The notes: generated by a model from the sequence alone, not told the origin. A stretch of DNA of 64,000 nt from Certhia americana (GCA_018697195.1 CM031879.1:20563998-20627997); one strand, 5' to 3'. Counted from the first letter of the stretch, positions 23,721 to 38,834 are shown. Numbers and translations are program-made.

Positions 23721-26191
23721 TCATAATTTACAGTATTAAAACCAGAAGCCTAACATGACCTTGAAGTGTTGATGACACACCCCCTTCAACGAGATAATCA
23801 CTGTTTTAATTAATGAGGAATAATTTGCTTTGTCCTTATCTTGGAACTCAAAATATAACTGATAATAGATTCTGGTTAAACAGAATCTAAATATCATTAA
23901 AATTGCAGCATATTAAGGACACAAGCAGAACAAACAGAAGACTTCCAATCCTTCCTCCCTTCCTCCCACAAAGAAATCCTTTTTTGTGATGACCTCGGAA
24001 ATAACCATTCTAGATAACCAGGATGTCAGTGACAGCTATACTTTTTCTTCAGTGTGACATGACTGCACATGTTTTCTGTAACTTTGTACAGCTGATATAA
24101 ATTATAAAGACAATGAATAAAATATTCTAAAATATCATTTCATTGTCTTCAGTCATTGGCATAATTAAAGCATTACCTGTATGTCCATAAATTTTGATGG
24201 AGAGAGAAGGTTAGATACTAGTTACTTGCAAGTTATGTTATATTTTTCTAGAGAGAAATATCTAACTGTATACATGCTCATTGACTTACCCTAACTCCTG
24301 AATAACCTTCACTGCTACTCTTTTTATGCCAGTCCTCGGGCAATTCTAGCAACAAGCTGATATAGGCAAATAGATTACTATGTCCCCTAATAATTACAAA
24401 GCACGTAAATTTCAGATACATGATTTTGAGATCATAATTTCAAGAGCCATAATGTTAACCATCCTCATTACTGTTTTAGAGAAGTACAATACAACTTATC
24501 TAAGAAATATTTGCCCTTGAACATGTTGAACACATATGAATTGTTTCTTTGAGAAAATGCCACAAATCCTGCTCATATTTTGCAATAAACAATTTAATGA
24601 AGCAGTTTCATAACATTCATTTCTTTTTCTTTCATGCAGAAATGTAGTACTGATTACAGGATGTCAAATCATAATTGCTACTTGCAAGTTTACATGTCCT
24701 GTGTCTTACAGTGACTTTCTGCTACCTATCTGAAGTCCGTGTCTTATTAATTTCACCAGACTTCTACCTCCTCCATGTGATGCGATTGTCCTTTAATAGT
24801 CTTCTCTTCTTCTCCCTCCCTGCCAAAAGATACTGAACTATCCCTTGTAACAATTCACAACATTCGCTCCTGACTAAGAGCAAACCACACAGGTAAGTAA
24901 GGGCAGAGGAAAAGGATTTACATGCATCAAAGTTGTCTCTGGACCACATTTCCAAGTCAGTGCACATTGCAACTGCTCCTTCAATTAATTGCATAAAAGA
25001 ACTCTGTGTAATTTGTAATTCACAGCTGTTAGTTGATCTCTCCAATTTCCTCCTTTTTCCATTGTTCTCCTAATTCTTACTTCCTGCAATCCATTGAGCA
25101 GTCACATGCAAACTAAGCAGGGCCCGGGCATGAGAGCTTCCCACTATTTTTTAAATTTCACAGGGAGTTCTGCTGAAGAAAGAGTGATAGTTCCAATGAA
25201 TAAGAAAATAAGGGCAAGGTTGACTTTGTTTCATGCATCACGCACTTATAGACCCAGTATATCTTATAAAAAGTCTTTAAAGATTCCAGGAGGTGTCAGG
25301 AGTTGATACACCTTCTTTCCTCTGTTATTTGCCAGCTGTGTGTCCACAGCCGCTCCACAGCACACTCACAGCCACAAACCTTCTTGCTTCTGCAGGGACT
25401 CTCAGTGGTTTTGGTCTTGTCTCTTTACACTTTAAATATATGGCAAAACCGGGGAAGAAAAGCAAATTTAATCTGGGAAATGACTGAAGATTCATAGCTA
25501 ACATGAGTGGTGGAGTAAAGTGCTGTGTGAATGTGAGGTCCAGCCGCACAGCAATTGTTCCTTTGAGCTGATGGTGCAAATTGCCCTGGGAAACACGCAT
25601 TGTATTAATTCAGTTCTACACGTTGTACACAACCATGCATTTTACTGCTGTGTAAACTGTCAAACAGCTAACAGTGTAGAGACCAGCTGGAAGAAAAAAA
25701 AAAAAAAATTTTATTTTATTTAAAGCTAACAAATCAACATCCCTTTTGCTGATGACATATAAGAGCAGATACTTCTGTTTAAATACTGTACTTAAATTCC
25801 TTGCATTTAATTTAAATGAAGATGGGAAGAACATCTTCGCTAAAAAAAAGAAGGCAAAACTGATGTCAAGTTTGTGGTTTTATATGTACATCTATGATAC
25901 TGATCGAGCTTGATCAGCTTGACAGTCTTCATGACTTCTGTGACACTGATTGATGTCTCCAGACAGTGCTTGAAATAGTTTGAATTTTATTGGATGAGGT
26001 GCTGCTTTATGAAGCAAAAAATAATAAATATTCTTTTTTGTTTCCAGAAAGCGAATGAACATGTTTCCATAAATTTTTGCTTCATTCACAGAACAGGGCA
26101 GCTTGCTCTTGGGATCATGTTTTAAACAGTTTACAGCTTTCTTTCTATGCTATTAAGGAGACATGCAAGATATCATTAAATGCTTTTCTCA
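23721..26191. other. Unannotated intron 1 sequence next to exon 2
   Basis: AT-rich and repeat-poor. It contains a plus-strand consensus donor-like site CAG|GTAAGT (24890-24898) and an A15 run (25694-25708). No exon recognised. Confidence 0.5.
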
Positions 26192-26218
26192 CCCCCCCCC
26201 CCCCCCCCCCCCCCCCCC
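26192..26218 (+). repeat. C27 homopolymer (G27 on the minus strand)
   Basis: Twenty-seven consecutive C. In the transcribed orientation of PTPRZ1 this is a G27 run, able to form G-quadruplexes. Its length is likely unstable and may be misassembled. Confidence 0.95.
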
Positions 26219-29200
26219 TTTAGTACCCTCCTTCAAAGTCAGATCTTTCCGTCTGAGGCAGTAAGACTTCTTACTTTTTATATTCTGTCAAAACAGTATG
26301 TGCCCCAGTGCCCAAGGCCCATGAAATCAGAAATAATGGTGGCAAATGCTATTCATAGGTAGCAGGACTGACTGATTTGAGACTGACCCTGTCTCATGTT
26401 CAGTCACAAGGGCAAAGAGAGAACATGATCTCTGGTTAAAGCATATTGGTAGAAGTAATAATATCTTGTAGATTCTTTTTCCTGTTTAAAAAGTAAAAAT
26501 AACCAGATTTTCTTCTTTTTGACATGAGTCTGATATTCCTTTTGTACTTACTGGCCTCAGCTGAGTTTCTTTTGATTTAGTGCTGTAAATGAAACATTCT
26601 AATCCTCAATATGTTTATGCATATCTAAAGGTGAAAAATTATTAGCTTTAATGATTAACAGAAAGAATTGTCTGTGAGTGAGATCCTGTTGATTTGACAC
26701 TCTATTCAAGAAAAAAGAGCCAGAGAAGAGGAAAAGGCACCTTAAACCTCTGAAGTCTGTTGGGGAAATTCCTCTCAGAAATGCTGAGGCAACAAGCTCC
26801 ATGTATCCACCAGAGATCCCTCTCCTAAACTTTGATATAAAAGGGCTTTCTAAGGGCAGTGCTAGAGCGTCTGGGGATGCTGCACTCAACTTGCTTTGCT
26901 ACAAAGGATACAAGCTCAGGCATCATCTGGGACTGACATTTATACCAGGATGCTGTAATTTTACCCTTTATATCCTTTGTGCCACAGCAGTGTCAAGACA
27001 TACCAGCTTCTTGACTCAAGAGGAAAAAAGGACAACCTCCTTGTGGTTTTACCTCCCATCAGCCTGAGAGTTGCACCTGCAGTGGAGCTGGCATTTATGA
27101 GATTCTGACAACAGAATGACTTACTTATGGGAACTGGGACACATTAAGTAATGTCAACATTAGTGAGATCTACAAATAGGACACTGATGTTCTACATGTA
27201 CAGTATGGGTAGACTTTATGAACTATGCATTTAAATTACAAACATGACTTGAGCCTGGAATACATGTCCCATTCAATATTTTTCTCCTAAAATCTATTTT
27301 TAGAGCAGAGAGGAGAGATTCTGAAGTCATAAGTGTTCATCCATTATAAGTGGATAATGGCACTGCAGTATAGTCATGGAGATAAAGGCTTTGTTGGTAT
27401 TAAAATTCCAATTTACGTGAGAAAGATTCAGTGCAAGGTTCTTAGGCCAAGGAAGTGCACAGGAACTCTCAGAATTCCAGCAAGGATGAGCAACCACTGA
27501 AAACTGCAATAATCTTCTCTTTGAGAAACACAGAAGCTCTCGTTTCCAGCAAATTGTGTCTCATGAGAGCTCAGCTATGTGCACTGGTATTACTGTCTGC
27601 AGAAGTGGGAAGCTATGAATATCAGAGGATTACACAGGTTTGAAAATAGTTTAAAAATCTGTGAAGGAGAAATCCACAAACACTTCTTAAACACAGTGAC
27701 ACCACTTTTAGTCTATTGATGAAATTGGGAGGATTATACTGGGAAATTCTCATTGCATATTTGCTCTCTTTTAATCCACTTGCCTTTTCAGTCGGCAATG
27801 GTTATCAGAGACAGGTTATCAGGCAAGTGGCTTATTTGCAGATTAGGATGCATGTTTCTTCACTGGAGAAGAATAAGGAACTGTAGAACAAACTGAAATG
27901 ATATGGTAATAGCAATGCTTATACAGGGTAGCTGAAAGAGAATCTGCACAAGGCTAGTGGCTAAGAAGTGGGACACCAGACAAAATTGCTGCAAAGAAAT
28001 CAAAGAGAGGAAGACAAACTGCAAAAATGACATCATAATAATTTTTTTTAAAAGAAGCTACACGTAAGCAACAAAAGAGATGCTTGGTGCTTATTAAATA
28101 TGAAATGAATAAAATTAAATAGATTGTATAGAATTTCATTACACACGTTCTGCTTCTGAGAATGTTAAACAGAGGTAAAACTCCGCAAAATCACATCTGA
28201 TGATAAAAGGATTTCTTCTTCCACAATTTTGATTTACTTATTTTAGCCTCTTTCATTGACAGGAAGGTCACAGAATCCACTTCTATATCTTTTATCAATC
28301 TTAGGATGGTGTACCTTCATTGCCTCAACTGAAATAACTCCAATTTATACTGATAGAGGAATGAAAAGATTCAGAGCACAACCTGGTAACACTCTTGGAG
28401 TTTTAAAAGACAGTAGCTAACTATAAATCCCTTTAAGAGAATGATCTACATTTTCCTGGGTAAGGTCTCCCTCTTCTTATGAATGTATTTCATTCTGTAA
28501 TGCCATCTGTAAAATTCTTAACATCACAAAAATACTTTAATAACCCACCTCTACAATTTCATATATTCTCTTTCCCTGAACGTCAAAGTCTTCTATCAAG
28601 ACCTGTCTGAGAACTGCCACACCCTTAGTAAAATTTAGAAATCTTTTTATACCCACAGTTTCTTCTGTGTAGGCTTATTTCAAGCTTTGGTATGTGATCA
28701 GGTATATATAGAGTCAGTCCCCTGCATCACATTTGAGTGTAGGCTGCTCATTCCAATACATATTGACAAGTGAGAATGCACTTTTCCTGCACTAAACATA
28801 AAGCCAAAATAAAACTCTTCTAATTTGGCCATTGTTGTGTTTATTTACTAACACAAATTGTGTTTAACTTAAAAAAAAAGTTAAAAGAAAAGTAGAAGAA
28901 AAAGACTGACTGTTTTAATTTAAAAGTAGCTATTATTAAGCACCAGAGTACTAATAGGCACATTGCTTACTTCATGGGTCACAACTTTACAGTGAATAGA
29001 GCTGTGAATTAAAAATATAATACCTATGGCATCAGCTAAGGTTTATAAATCACTATTTAATCATGACTTCTCAATGCATTTGTACATGCAAACGTAACAC
29101 GGACTCCAGTTTAACCAACTTGGGTTCTACTCCTCTGGAATTTTACACACTGAGGTTTAGAGTGCCCTTGAAATTCCTAAGCAGCTAGTGGACACTGGGA

Positions 29201-30196
29201 AGAAAACTCTAGGGTAAGATTCAACGTGGTTATATTGCCACCTTCACTCTGACTACAGGTGAAGTAGTAGGAAATGCTAGAGGTTAGATGTCTTCTTCCA
29301 CTTGGGATCTCGTACACCCAAATGGTCTGAGAGACTTCAGCCTCCCACAGAGCCATTTCCCAGCAGCTGAAGCATTATCTATAGCAAACTTTAAGGCTTC
29401 TCTGGTCAGCATTCAATGATACATGGCATCTCTGACACAGAATTCAAGAGTCTGTTCACCAAAACCAAGGTAACAATAGAGCTTTTAGATGGGAGAGTGG
29501 TACTTACCAGTGTTTATCTTTGAACAGGCACTGTCTGTTAATATTAGCAGCTACCAACCAGTAAAGCTCTAAATCTTTGGCAATATTTATCTAAAACTCT
29601 TGAGAGTAAACCTTATGCAAGCCACCTCAAAGGAGCATTAACTGAAATAAATGCTTTTTTAGCACAGTAGGGATTGTGAAGTCAAGCTGTTAGAAACTCT
29701 GTCTTTTGCAAAATATTTAAATTGCTAAAATCATATTGAGGATCTGAATGAACAGCCTTAGACTGGATCCTTTGAAGATATTGGTGGAGTGGGTATTGAG
29801 AGAAAGATATTCCTTACAGTAGGAAGTCTTTAATTATTATATATTTTCCTTTCCCATTTATTTGGTGCTGGACTTGCAAATTCTGTTATCCCTCCAGTTA
29901 TATTACAGTCTCAATGAAATTATTTTTCAATAACCATGGAGAAGAGAGAGGTTGTTCTGGAGGTTTTTTTAATAAATATTCAAATAAGTCTAGGGATTAT
30001 GCCATATACCTTCTATAAAACAATACCAATATCATTCTACTCCCTTGAGAAAACTACACATCATAACATCAAGACTGAAAACCCAATAGCAACTGCATAT
30101 CTCTAAAAATATGTGTTTCTATTTTATAACAAATCATAATGATCATAATGAAAAGAAAACAAATAAAAACATGTAAACCAATATACTACCTACAAT

Positions 30197-30279
30197 TTTT
30201 TGACAAATCCTAAAAATTATATTATATATGTGCATCGGTATGTCCTCATAAATGTTCATCTATAAGGATTTGTCAAAAA
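30197..30279. repeat. Inverted repeat, perfect 15-bp stem, 53-nt spacer
   Basis: Left arm TTTTTGACAAATCCT (30197-30211); right arm AGGATTTGTCAAAAA (30265-30279). The inner part can add a weaker stem (tatatatgtgcat against atgttcatctata, 10 of 13) if a bulge of about 10 nt is allowed. Confidence 0.93.
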
Positions 30280-30296
30280 GGAGTATATAAATACAT

Positions 30297-30308
30297 ACAC
30301 ACACACAT
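30297..30308 (+). repeat. (AC)6 microsatellite
   Basis: Short dinucleotide run beside the 30.2-kb inverted repeat. Confidence 0.9.
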
Positions 30309-33300
30309 ATTGTTCTTCCTTATAATAACATCATGTTTCAAATCTCATGTTTACTCTTTTCCTTTAAGCATTCCCTTATTGCAACTCATCACAGAAACAC
30401 ATGATTTGTAAAAGAAAATAGCATCTCATGATTGATAGAGACAACAGAGAAAAATGTGACAAACACAGACACACTAGAAACACAAATCAAAGTCAAAACA
30501 AAGATGTAATTATGTGCGTTTGTGTTACAATTTTTTAATTATTTTCTTTTTTACTAGAATGCAGCAGAACTATTAATATAGTGGCATAAAGAACACAGAG
30601 AAAATAATCAGAATAATGCAATTACTTTAAAATTCATTCATGATACTGTATTTAACAATACACTGAGTTGATACAAAATCTTTGCTGCCTTTTACCCTAC
30701 AGGTCCTCAGTTCCCCTCACCACCAGCACAGGGCAGTACCTTCCCTCTGCCCCTGCAGATGCCTTGTACTTGCCTTTTGAGTGCTCTTAAAGAGCAATTG
30801 GCCCAGAGATTCACCTCTCCCCAGAGGAAGAAGAACTTGTCTCCTGATATTCATGGAGTTTTCAAGCCAGTAGGATGCAGGGAAAAGGAGAATTAGTATC
30901 AACAATAGTTTGCATGGAGCTTAACATTAAAAATGTATCTTTTAACTTATCCTGATAATGTTTAATTTTTAAAGGGTGCTTGAAAGATCATTAATTTTTT
31001 AAATTAGAAATATGTGTTAGCTATGAAAAGGACTCTAGGCTGCTCCCTGCTACCAAGACTAAGAAATTCTCAGCAAACTCTAAAGCAGAAACATAAGCAT
31101 TCAGGAGACTTTCAGGGAAAGAAGTGAAGTATCTGTGAAGTCAGGCATTTATTTCTCAGCATTTTCAGGACTTAGATAACTTTGCACTTGGGTGTCTGTC
31201 TTTTGCCTAAGTATCACTTTTCAGTATGACTCCTGCAGTATAAAATTACAAAAGCCTTTGGAAACTCATTGTTGAATAAACTGAAGCATACCTGTTGACT
31301 CTAAGTACAGTCCAAGTACTATTTCTGAGGGAGATTTCACCACAGTATTTGAAATGTATATTGAATTGAACCTCTATGGCCCAACCTAAACCAGGAAATT
31401 ACTGGAAAAAAGAAGTACATGTCACATAGACCAGAAAATAAAATTGAGTGCACTCAGAATTTTTTCCCAGATCTTTGAGCTTTGCACAGAGATGGTGGCA
31501 GTTGGAAGGGGCTGACTGCTTGATGAGGGTCTGATGCTGTTGGGTGGGGCTGAGGTTCCCATAATCCTCATCCAGATCTTCCAGCTACCAAGGACACACG
31601 GTCCCAAGTTTAATTAGTGTGGCCTATGGTCTGTCTCATGGTTTATGTATACCCAAGACAGTACTGTGAAGGAAGTAAGAATCTCATCCTAGTCCTGTAC
31701 CAATCACTTACAAAACTGGAACTTCAAAGATAATTTTGGAATTCAGATACTAATAATATTTGTATTGTAACTCTCTTGTAAGTAGAGAGTGAGATGTTTT
31801 GATCAGATATTTTGCACAATCTATGTAGTCATGTATCTTGCTCATTTATATTTATTCAGTATGCTCTTTATCTTGGGAGTGGGACGGAAAATCTTACTGG
31901 GAAACAACATAAAGCCCATGTGAATGCAGACAGAGCACAGAACCACTATACAGTGGCATACAACCATAACCTACCCATTGTCCTAATGTCTACTTTATGC
32001 ACATTTTGCATAACAGCAATAGCAGACAATGCAGATTTGTGATTTCAGAAAAACAAATCCATAACTTTATTTTATTAGTTCATATTCTTTCAGTTCTAAA
32101 GCCAGTTGAATTCTGTCAGGAGATATAAACTGACTTAAGTGAGATTTGACCCAAAACGTGGAAACAATAACCCCATAAGATGATAGAAACATGGTTTGAA
32201 AAATCACTACAAACATGAAATTTCATTTTCCTGCAATAACCATTTCCCCATGTAATCCAGTTTTCACTAAGGCATGAAGAAGCATTTTCACAGGTCTCAG
32301 GTGGTGGTAGCACTCCATGAAAAGCCTTAATTTGTGCACTGAACCACAAAATGGAGGTTCTGACCTCTTGTTACTTGCAATCCTACACTGAGTGTGTAAC
32401 ACAGTTTGAACTGAGAATCCTATTGCTGAACTCCTAGGTTCCTATTAGTTCAATACAACTGAAAGTTCATACTTGCGTCAGTCAGCTGTCAACACTCAAT
32501 AACCAACTGCAAATTGACTGTGACTTTCTAATAGTTAGAAATTAAATCTTTGAAACAAAAATCTGGAAGCCTGGGAATGCCACTGTGATTCACAGGCAAA
32601 TTTGTATTGCAAACTGAACACTGTAATGTGAAGAAGTTAAATACAATGTACCTAACTAGAAAAACATGCAGTTACTCATGTACCAGGATTGAATTATTTT
32701 TATAGCCAACTAATAAATTAATTAATTTCTACATTAATCAAAATCAACCAGAATCAGGAAAACATTATCTAAAAATGAATGGTGAGTTAGTAGCATGAGC
32801 ATGCTTGAATCTTGTACATAGTTTTCAATGCACTAAAGAGGCTTGTGAATTTACACCAGGACTGATCAAGTCATTCCCTCACTGGGAATTCACCTGTCTA
32901 AATTCTTTGCTGGTTCAGATTTAAACTTCCAACAGAACTAAGAGATTTTGGCTCTTCAGTGATGAAGATTTAGTACCAGAAGAGGATTTTAACACTGAAC
33001 TCCCACTGCAGGCTCCTCAAATCCTCAAAGACCTTGATAAACACAGTCTGTCCTTGGTTTAGGTGTAGAGCAATAAAACCATGAGTAAAGGAATTAATTA
33101 GTAGCTTGTGAAGCATGTCTGCCTGTCCCCCTCTCTCTTATGAATATTTATATAAAGGTTTTATGGTACAGGGAAAAACTTCAATAGGCTGGATTCAGAG
33201 TGTCTGCTGTGAGTACTCGTTGGGCACATAATTAGGGCGCTTTGTCCTAGGGCCATTTAGACACTTCTGCCATTGTGCTAGGGAGGAAGCCTGACTCACA

Positions 33301-36300
33301 TATCATGCCTAGTAATGCAGAGTTATGAATAGGGAACGGACTGGAAGTTTATGTATAGCTTTAGAAGAAGCTCCCTCTCTGCCTGTTTTCTTATAAATGC
33401 TTCAATTCAGGGGTGCAGGCCCCAAACAGGCAAAATGAACAGAGTGCTAAAACTCACTCTGAGTGAGCAAGGAAGGTTTAAACTTCTAGGCACTGGAGAC
33501 TGCCTTCAGAAAAATAAAACTGATGAGAGGAGAGGAACATGGAGCTGATTCTAAAAGAACAAGTCTGAGCCCTAATAACAGATACACTATGTACATAGAT
33601 ATAATATATAAAAACAGAAATAGATATTTTATATATAAAATGTATATATGTGGCTATGTCACAAAGGCTATCAGAGAAAAGCAAATTGAATTCTTAAGAG
33701 GGAACAACATGAAATAATCAGCACAATGCAACCAAACCAGTATGACATCAATGGCTACATGTAAAATGGTAAACAGCCCAGCAGGACAAAGCTGGTGCAA
33801 ATCTGAAAAGTACCTTTTGAACACAAACAAGCCAAAGCATTTCTTCTAGTATGCACAGCAGACAGGTTACCCAGTGAACAGCAGATGAGCCATTAAAGAG
33901 TGATGATGGCACCATAATTCAAATTGACATTCAAGGGACAGCATGGATGAAAAAGTAGTTCACTGATACTTACCTTTAGTAATTAAATGCACATGCTTTT
34001 TAAAGAGTTCCCTTAAATAAAAATATTTTCTGTTTAAATAGAAATTCAACATTTCTTCAAAATGTCTACTAATTTTCCAGAAAGGGAAGCAGTTATACGA
34101 TCCAAGAGGATATGGCAAAATCTTGTGATGCACTGAGGTTTCATTTAATCAGATTGGGTAAGACTATGGTTTGAAGAAATTCAGAGCTGTAACAGGCAAG
34201 GAAAATGTGCATAAATGCCAAATGATGATTAGATTTGACAGAAGCAGCAGCAAAAAGTAATTGAGAAAAAGCACTGAAACCCCCCCTGCTTTTACTTTGT
34301 TGGGTTTCTAATTAACTTTATCAGCTAATAGCATAGACCAGGGCATCCCTGGACAGCTAGAGCAAGTTCCTCATTCAATGTATAGCTGGAGTCCAAGCAT
34401 AAATTTGGAAATATTTGAGAAATTATGAAGAAAAAAATATTATTTCCACTTTAAACAAATCATCAGTGTGGCTTCATCTGGAAAACTGCATTCTCTACTG
34501 AACTTGCCTTCTTGAAAACAATTAAGCACAATAACATGGGTGAGAGGGAACACTGATGAAAGTAGCCATTGAAAAGTTCTAGATAAGGAGATGGAAAAAG
34601 TTAAGAATGCTTGTTTTGGAAAGAAAACAAAAATAAAGATAATGAATGTTGCTAAGATGAAGACTGGGAACTTTTGTTCCCATCTCTTTGGAAGAACAAG
34701 AACACCCGGGGGCATTAATGAGGAGGCTGAAAGTAAGAAAAGCAGTGAAAGGATTCACTTTATTCACATTTGTCTAGGCAATTATCACTGCAAAAAAATG
34801 CTCAGGATAACAGCTAAATTAAGACTGAGATAACTATAACGATATCAGGAATACTTGGTCTTATCACAGTACATTTTGAAAGGTACATAGCATAGATGAG
34901 AAATATGAGAAAAGACTTTAAAGGGGAGTTTTTAAAGGGGAGTATTTAATTTCTACCTACTGTATGATTTCATGCCCATTCTTCTGAAACATCTGCACTA
35001 GCCTCTGTCACACAATACTGAATTCAGGGATGACCCAACATGGCTATTCCTACTATTTGCATATCACACATGAATGATCCAGGCATTTGAAACAGTGGCA
35101 ACATTTTGCCTAGATAAAATACAACTACTATTTAGACTTAAATATCACTTACTCTTCTATGATAGACAATTTACTTTTATATCCAAGCAAACAATGAAAT
35201 TAACTTTGAGAAGATGGCTGGAGAAAGTGATATGACTGACTCTTCCCTTGCTTCAATTCACAGGTGTGTGTCCCTGGATGCTCTTTAGTAATGTGCCCCT
35301 TAGGTCCCTGAAATTCCATTAGGGAAGCAAAATAAATGATATACCTAATAAAAAGAAAAATCTCAGATCCATCAGTTGCAGCTGCCTTATAGAACTGGGA
35401 TCGCACGATGCTTACTTTTATGTTGCAATCTTTGTTCAAAGAACAAATGCTGGTTTTGGACAATACTTTGAAAGACAATATCTTTCACTACCCTTGTAAG
35501 AGAATAGGGTAGAGCAGATCTTGGCCTAACCAACATTGCAGAGTATGCCCTTTATGTAGTGGGCTCCAGTTCTGTGATTCCTCACTGTCCAGTTCAATGC
35601 AATTACTCTGCAAAGTTTTATATAAGTGATTATTATTGTTAATATTGCCTTTTCCCCTGAACAGTTTCTGGAAATTCTGCTTTATTCAATTGTGTTTGAC
35701 GTTGAGAACCAAGAGAATAGCCTGATCTGGCCATTGATCCTTATTTCCTCTGTAAAAACAGATGAGATATTCCATAACAGTGTACCTCTCCCTGTGCTCT
35801 TATTTTTTGTTGCAACTTTTAAGGAAATCCTTGCTGCTATTGTCTGCTCCCATGGAGAAAGAAAACCTAAATTTCTGTTAAAAATGACAGCCATTACAGT
35901 ACTTAAGTGTTTTGCCTCTGCCTGGATGAGATTATGTTGTTGCTTACACTGTGAATGTCCATCAATGGTCTTCTCTCTTACACCCTGAGTAACTCCCATG
36001 TTTCCTGTTACAGTTTTAATGCCCAAACATCTCCACTGGTGGACACGCACAGGGCACATGTAGTTCTTATGAAAATAATTCTGTGAATTTACAGCTCTTA
36101 AATAGGATTAGGAATAAGTACCAGGTGTCCATGCTGCCTTAATTCAGAGCTCTGCACTGAAAGATCTCCCACTGTAAAGCTGGTGGGTAATGCCATTCTC
36201 AAGGAAGGCCAAGAAATGTAGTTACAATGCTCTCAATGCAGCTTCATTCAACAATGAGGCAAATTTATTTAGCTAACATTGGTAACGTGGAAAATGTTCA

Positions 36301-38806
36301 AGTAGCACTTGATAGATACTGCAAAAAAGCTTGCATGAATAATAGACACTGAGCTGTTAATTTTCTTATATTATTGTATTTGCTATTTTTAACCTTGTCA
36401 TTCTCATCATCAAAAGCAAGCCATCCCTAATACAAATCTACCATCAATCTCTGAAAATATTCTGCAGCAGATTAATTAAGATATGAAGCGGAAGGATCTT
36501 TTACTTTCACTAGCTGAAACAGATTAAGCTGGGACAAGTATTCTATTTTTCAAATTTCTGCTGAATACCTAAATAAACATAGATTGCCTAATGATACTTC
36601 TTCTAATATTTGTACTGTAATTTCATTTAAATGCAGGCAAAAAAACCCCAAATGTTACACAATTTCTTTTAGTAACGACAAAAGAGAAATGTAGTCTCAA
36701 TCAATTTATTCTTACCAGGGCTGTAACTGTACCACACCAAAACATTTTGTCTGAGGTGGAGGGCTAGACTTGAATTCTTGTTGTCCTCTGATGGCTGTTA
36801 TGCGACTCTGAATTCCCACATTTGCTCAAAACCCTCTGTCTTGCCTATCAGGTGTGCTGGCCAGTCCTGCCCAGGAGGACACCCACTTAAGCCAGGAAAT
36901 CAGCAAGGACAAGCACTGCTCAATTCCCATTCCTAAGGAAGCACAGTATGAATTCACTCAGCTGCCTGTGGCTGAAGGCAGGTAATGAGCCCAGATAGCT
37001 GTGGCATTTTCATGCCTCTACATGCCCAAGTAGAGATTCTAAATTATTGCAGGACTTTTTTTCCTTTGTTTCAGGGATGTATCCATTCTTCAGCTAACTG
37101 TTAAATTTTTATGCCCCTTTACAGATGAATGATGTATTTTGATTGTAGCAGGTGACCAGCATTCAGCTCTTTCAAAGAGAACCCCTTACAAAACAAAGTC
37201 CAGTTCTGATTAAGTTGACTATCTGAATTCAAAGCATGTCTTGACTGCTTTTTATGAAAACAACTGATCCTTTTCATGGGCTAAGGCCATTGTAACTTCC
37301 TCTACACATTGAACAGATTACCATGGACACAAATTCAGACTCCTTCCATTCACACAAGGTCCCTGAAAATTTACATAAGTCTGCAGAGAAAACAGCCAAG
37401 CTTTCAGTGACATGAATATTGTGATGAGAGTTTCAAACAATACATACTTTTTTCTCCTAAAATACAGTTTACAGTAAAAAACTTTCAAATTAGTTTAACA
37501 GCAAGGAAAAAGAAAGTATTTTGGGTAACTGGTTAAAATATCTTTTAAAGAAACAATCAGACTAAGTAGTCACAAAATTTAAAAAATTTGGAAATATCCC
37601 ATATACAATAAAAATGCTACTCTGTTACGCCGTAATAGTGAACTTTTTATGTAAAAAAATTACTCTGCAAGTCACAGCAGCACATCTGTAAGACATAAAC
37701 CAAACAAAGATGCAATACCTTCATTTGAACAATGAGGTGTCCTCAATGCAGTCTGGCTTGGCTGACCTTGCCATAACTAGACTTACAAACATTCTGTTCT
37801 CCTCAGACCATTTTTATTTTTTGTTTAAAACACACCACTGAAATCAGTTTTGATCTATAAGACATCACTGCAAATTTGCATTCAAGGAATCTGAAAGAGA
37901 AGATGATGAAAAGGTCTCCCAGATACTGGATTTACTATAATTATGATAACATATCTCTATTAGGAATTAGTTTTTAAAAAAGATGTTGGGAGATTCAAGA
38001 CCTCCAAATTAAAATGCTCCTACTGTAGGATATTGTGCACTTAAATTACATGAATCCTTCTCAAAATACTTCCCTGAAAAGCAGCAACACACCTGCTGGT
38101 TCCACATACCTCTTGAGGAGAAAATCAGATCTTTATAAGGAATCTGGATTGGTTCTGTCGGGCTAACCTTCTGGTGAAGGGTATGTTATAACACAAAGGC
38201 CAGTGTCTTACCTGAACAAACTCTTACTCCAAAGGCACTGAGGAGTGGACATTGTGTCCAAAATGCTTCCGTTTATTTTTCTGAATTTATGAAACTTCAG
38301 TCTCCCACCCCTCTGAGTCCATCTAGGGCTAAACCAACATCATGTCTTCCTTCCACAAAACCCTCTCTCTGCTGGTTTCCAAGCCTTCTTCATCAGCTTC
38401 TGCTCCTATAAAACGTTTCCTATGACTCTGCTATGCACAAGTGGAGGAGTTTTCAACACTGAAATACTTATTTGTGGGTTTTTTCCTAAAAGAATCACAC
38501 TGAGGTTTCAAGTTGCACAATATTTTCATAGTAAAGACCTTTTCATCTAACAGTACTCATGGGGTTCAATGAAAGGAATTGCTTTTCTTTATCTGGAACC
38601 TATCATTTTAGAGCCCGTAAAGACAATTACAAACTGAAGAGATCTCTCTTTTATATTTGTAAGGATATGTAAATAAGGATAGAAATTTTATAGAGTTCAG
38701 AGTTAATTGCTAGTTACTTTGACAAGTCCTGAATGCTTTTAAGTCAGAATACCATGTAACAGTTTTAATTGTAAAGCTCCTTCTTGTCTCCCTTACATAC
38801 CCAAGC

Positions 38807-38834
38807 CTTTCCACAAGAAACTTTCCACAAGAAA
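38807..38834 (+). repeat. Perfect 14-bp tandem duplication
   Basis: ctttccacaagaaa occurs twice with no gap and no mismatch. Confidence 0.95.

Noticed and set aside
26180..26362. ORF with a run of prolines
   Set aside because: The run comes only from the C27 tract.
35626..36059. Overlapping 120- and 125-codon ORFs on opposite strands
   Set aside because: No domain, no splice context; consistent with chance in 64 kb of six-frame sequence.
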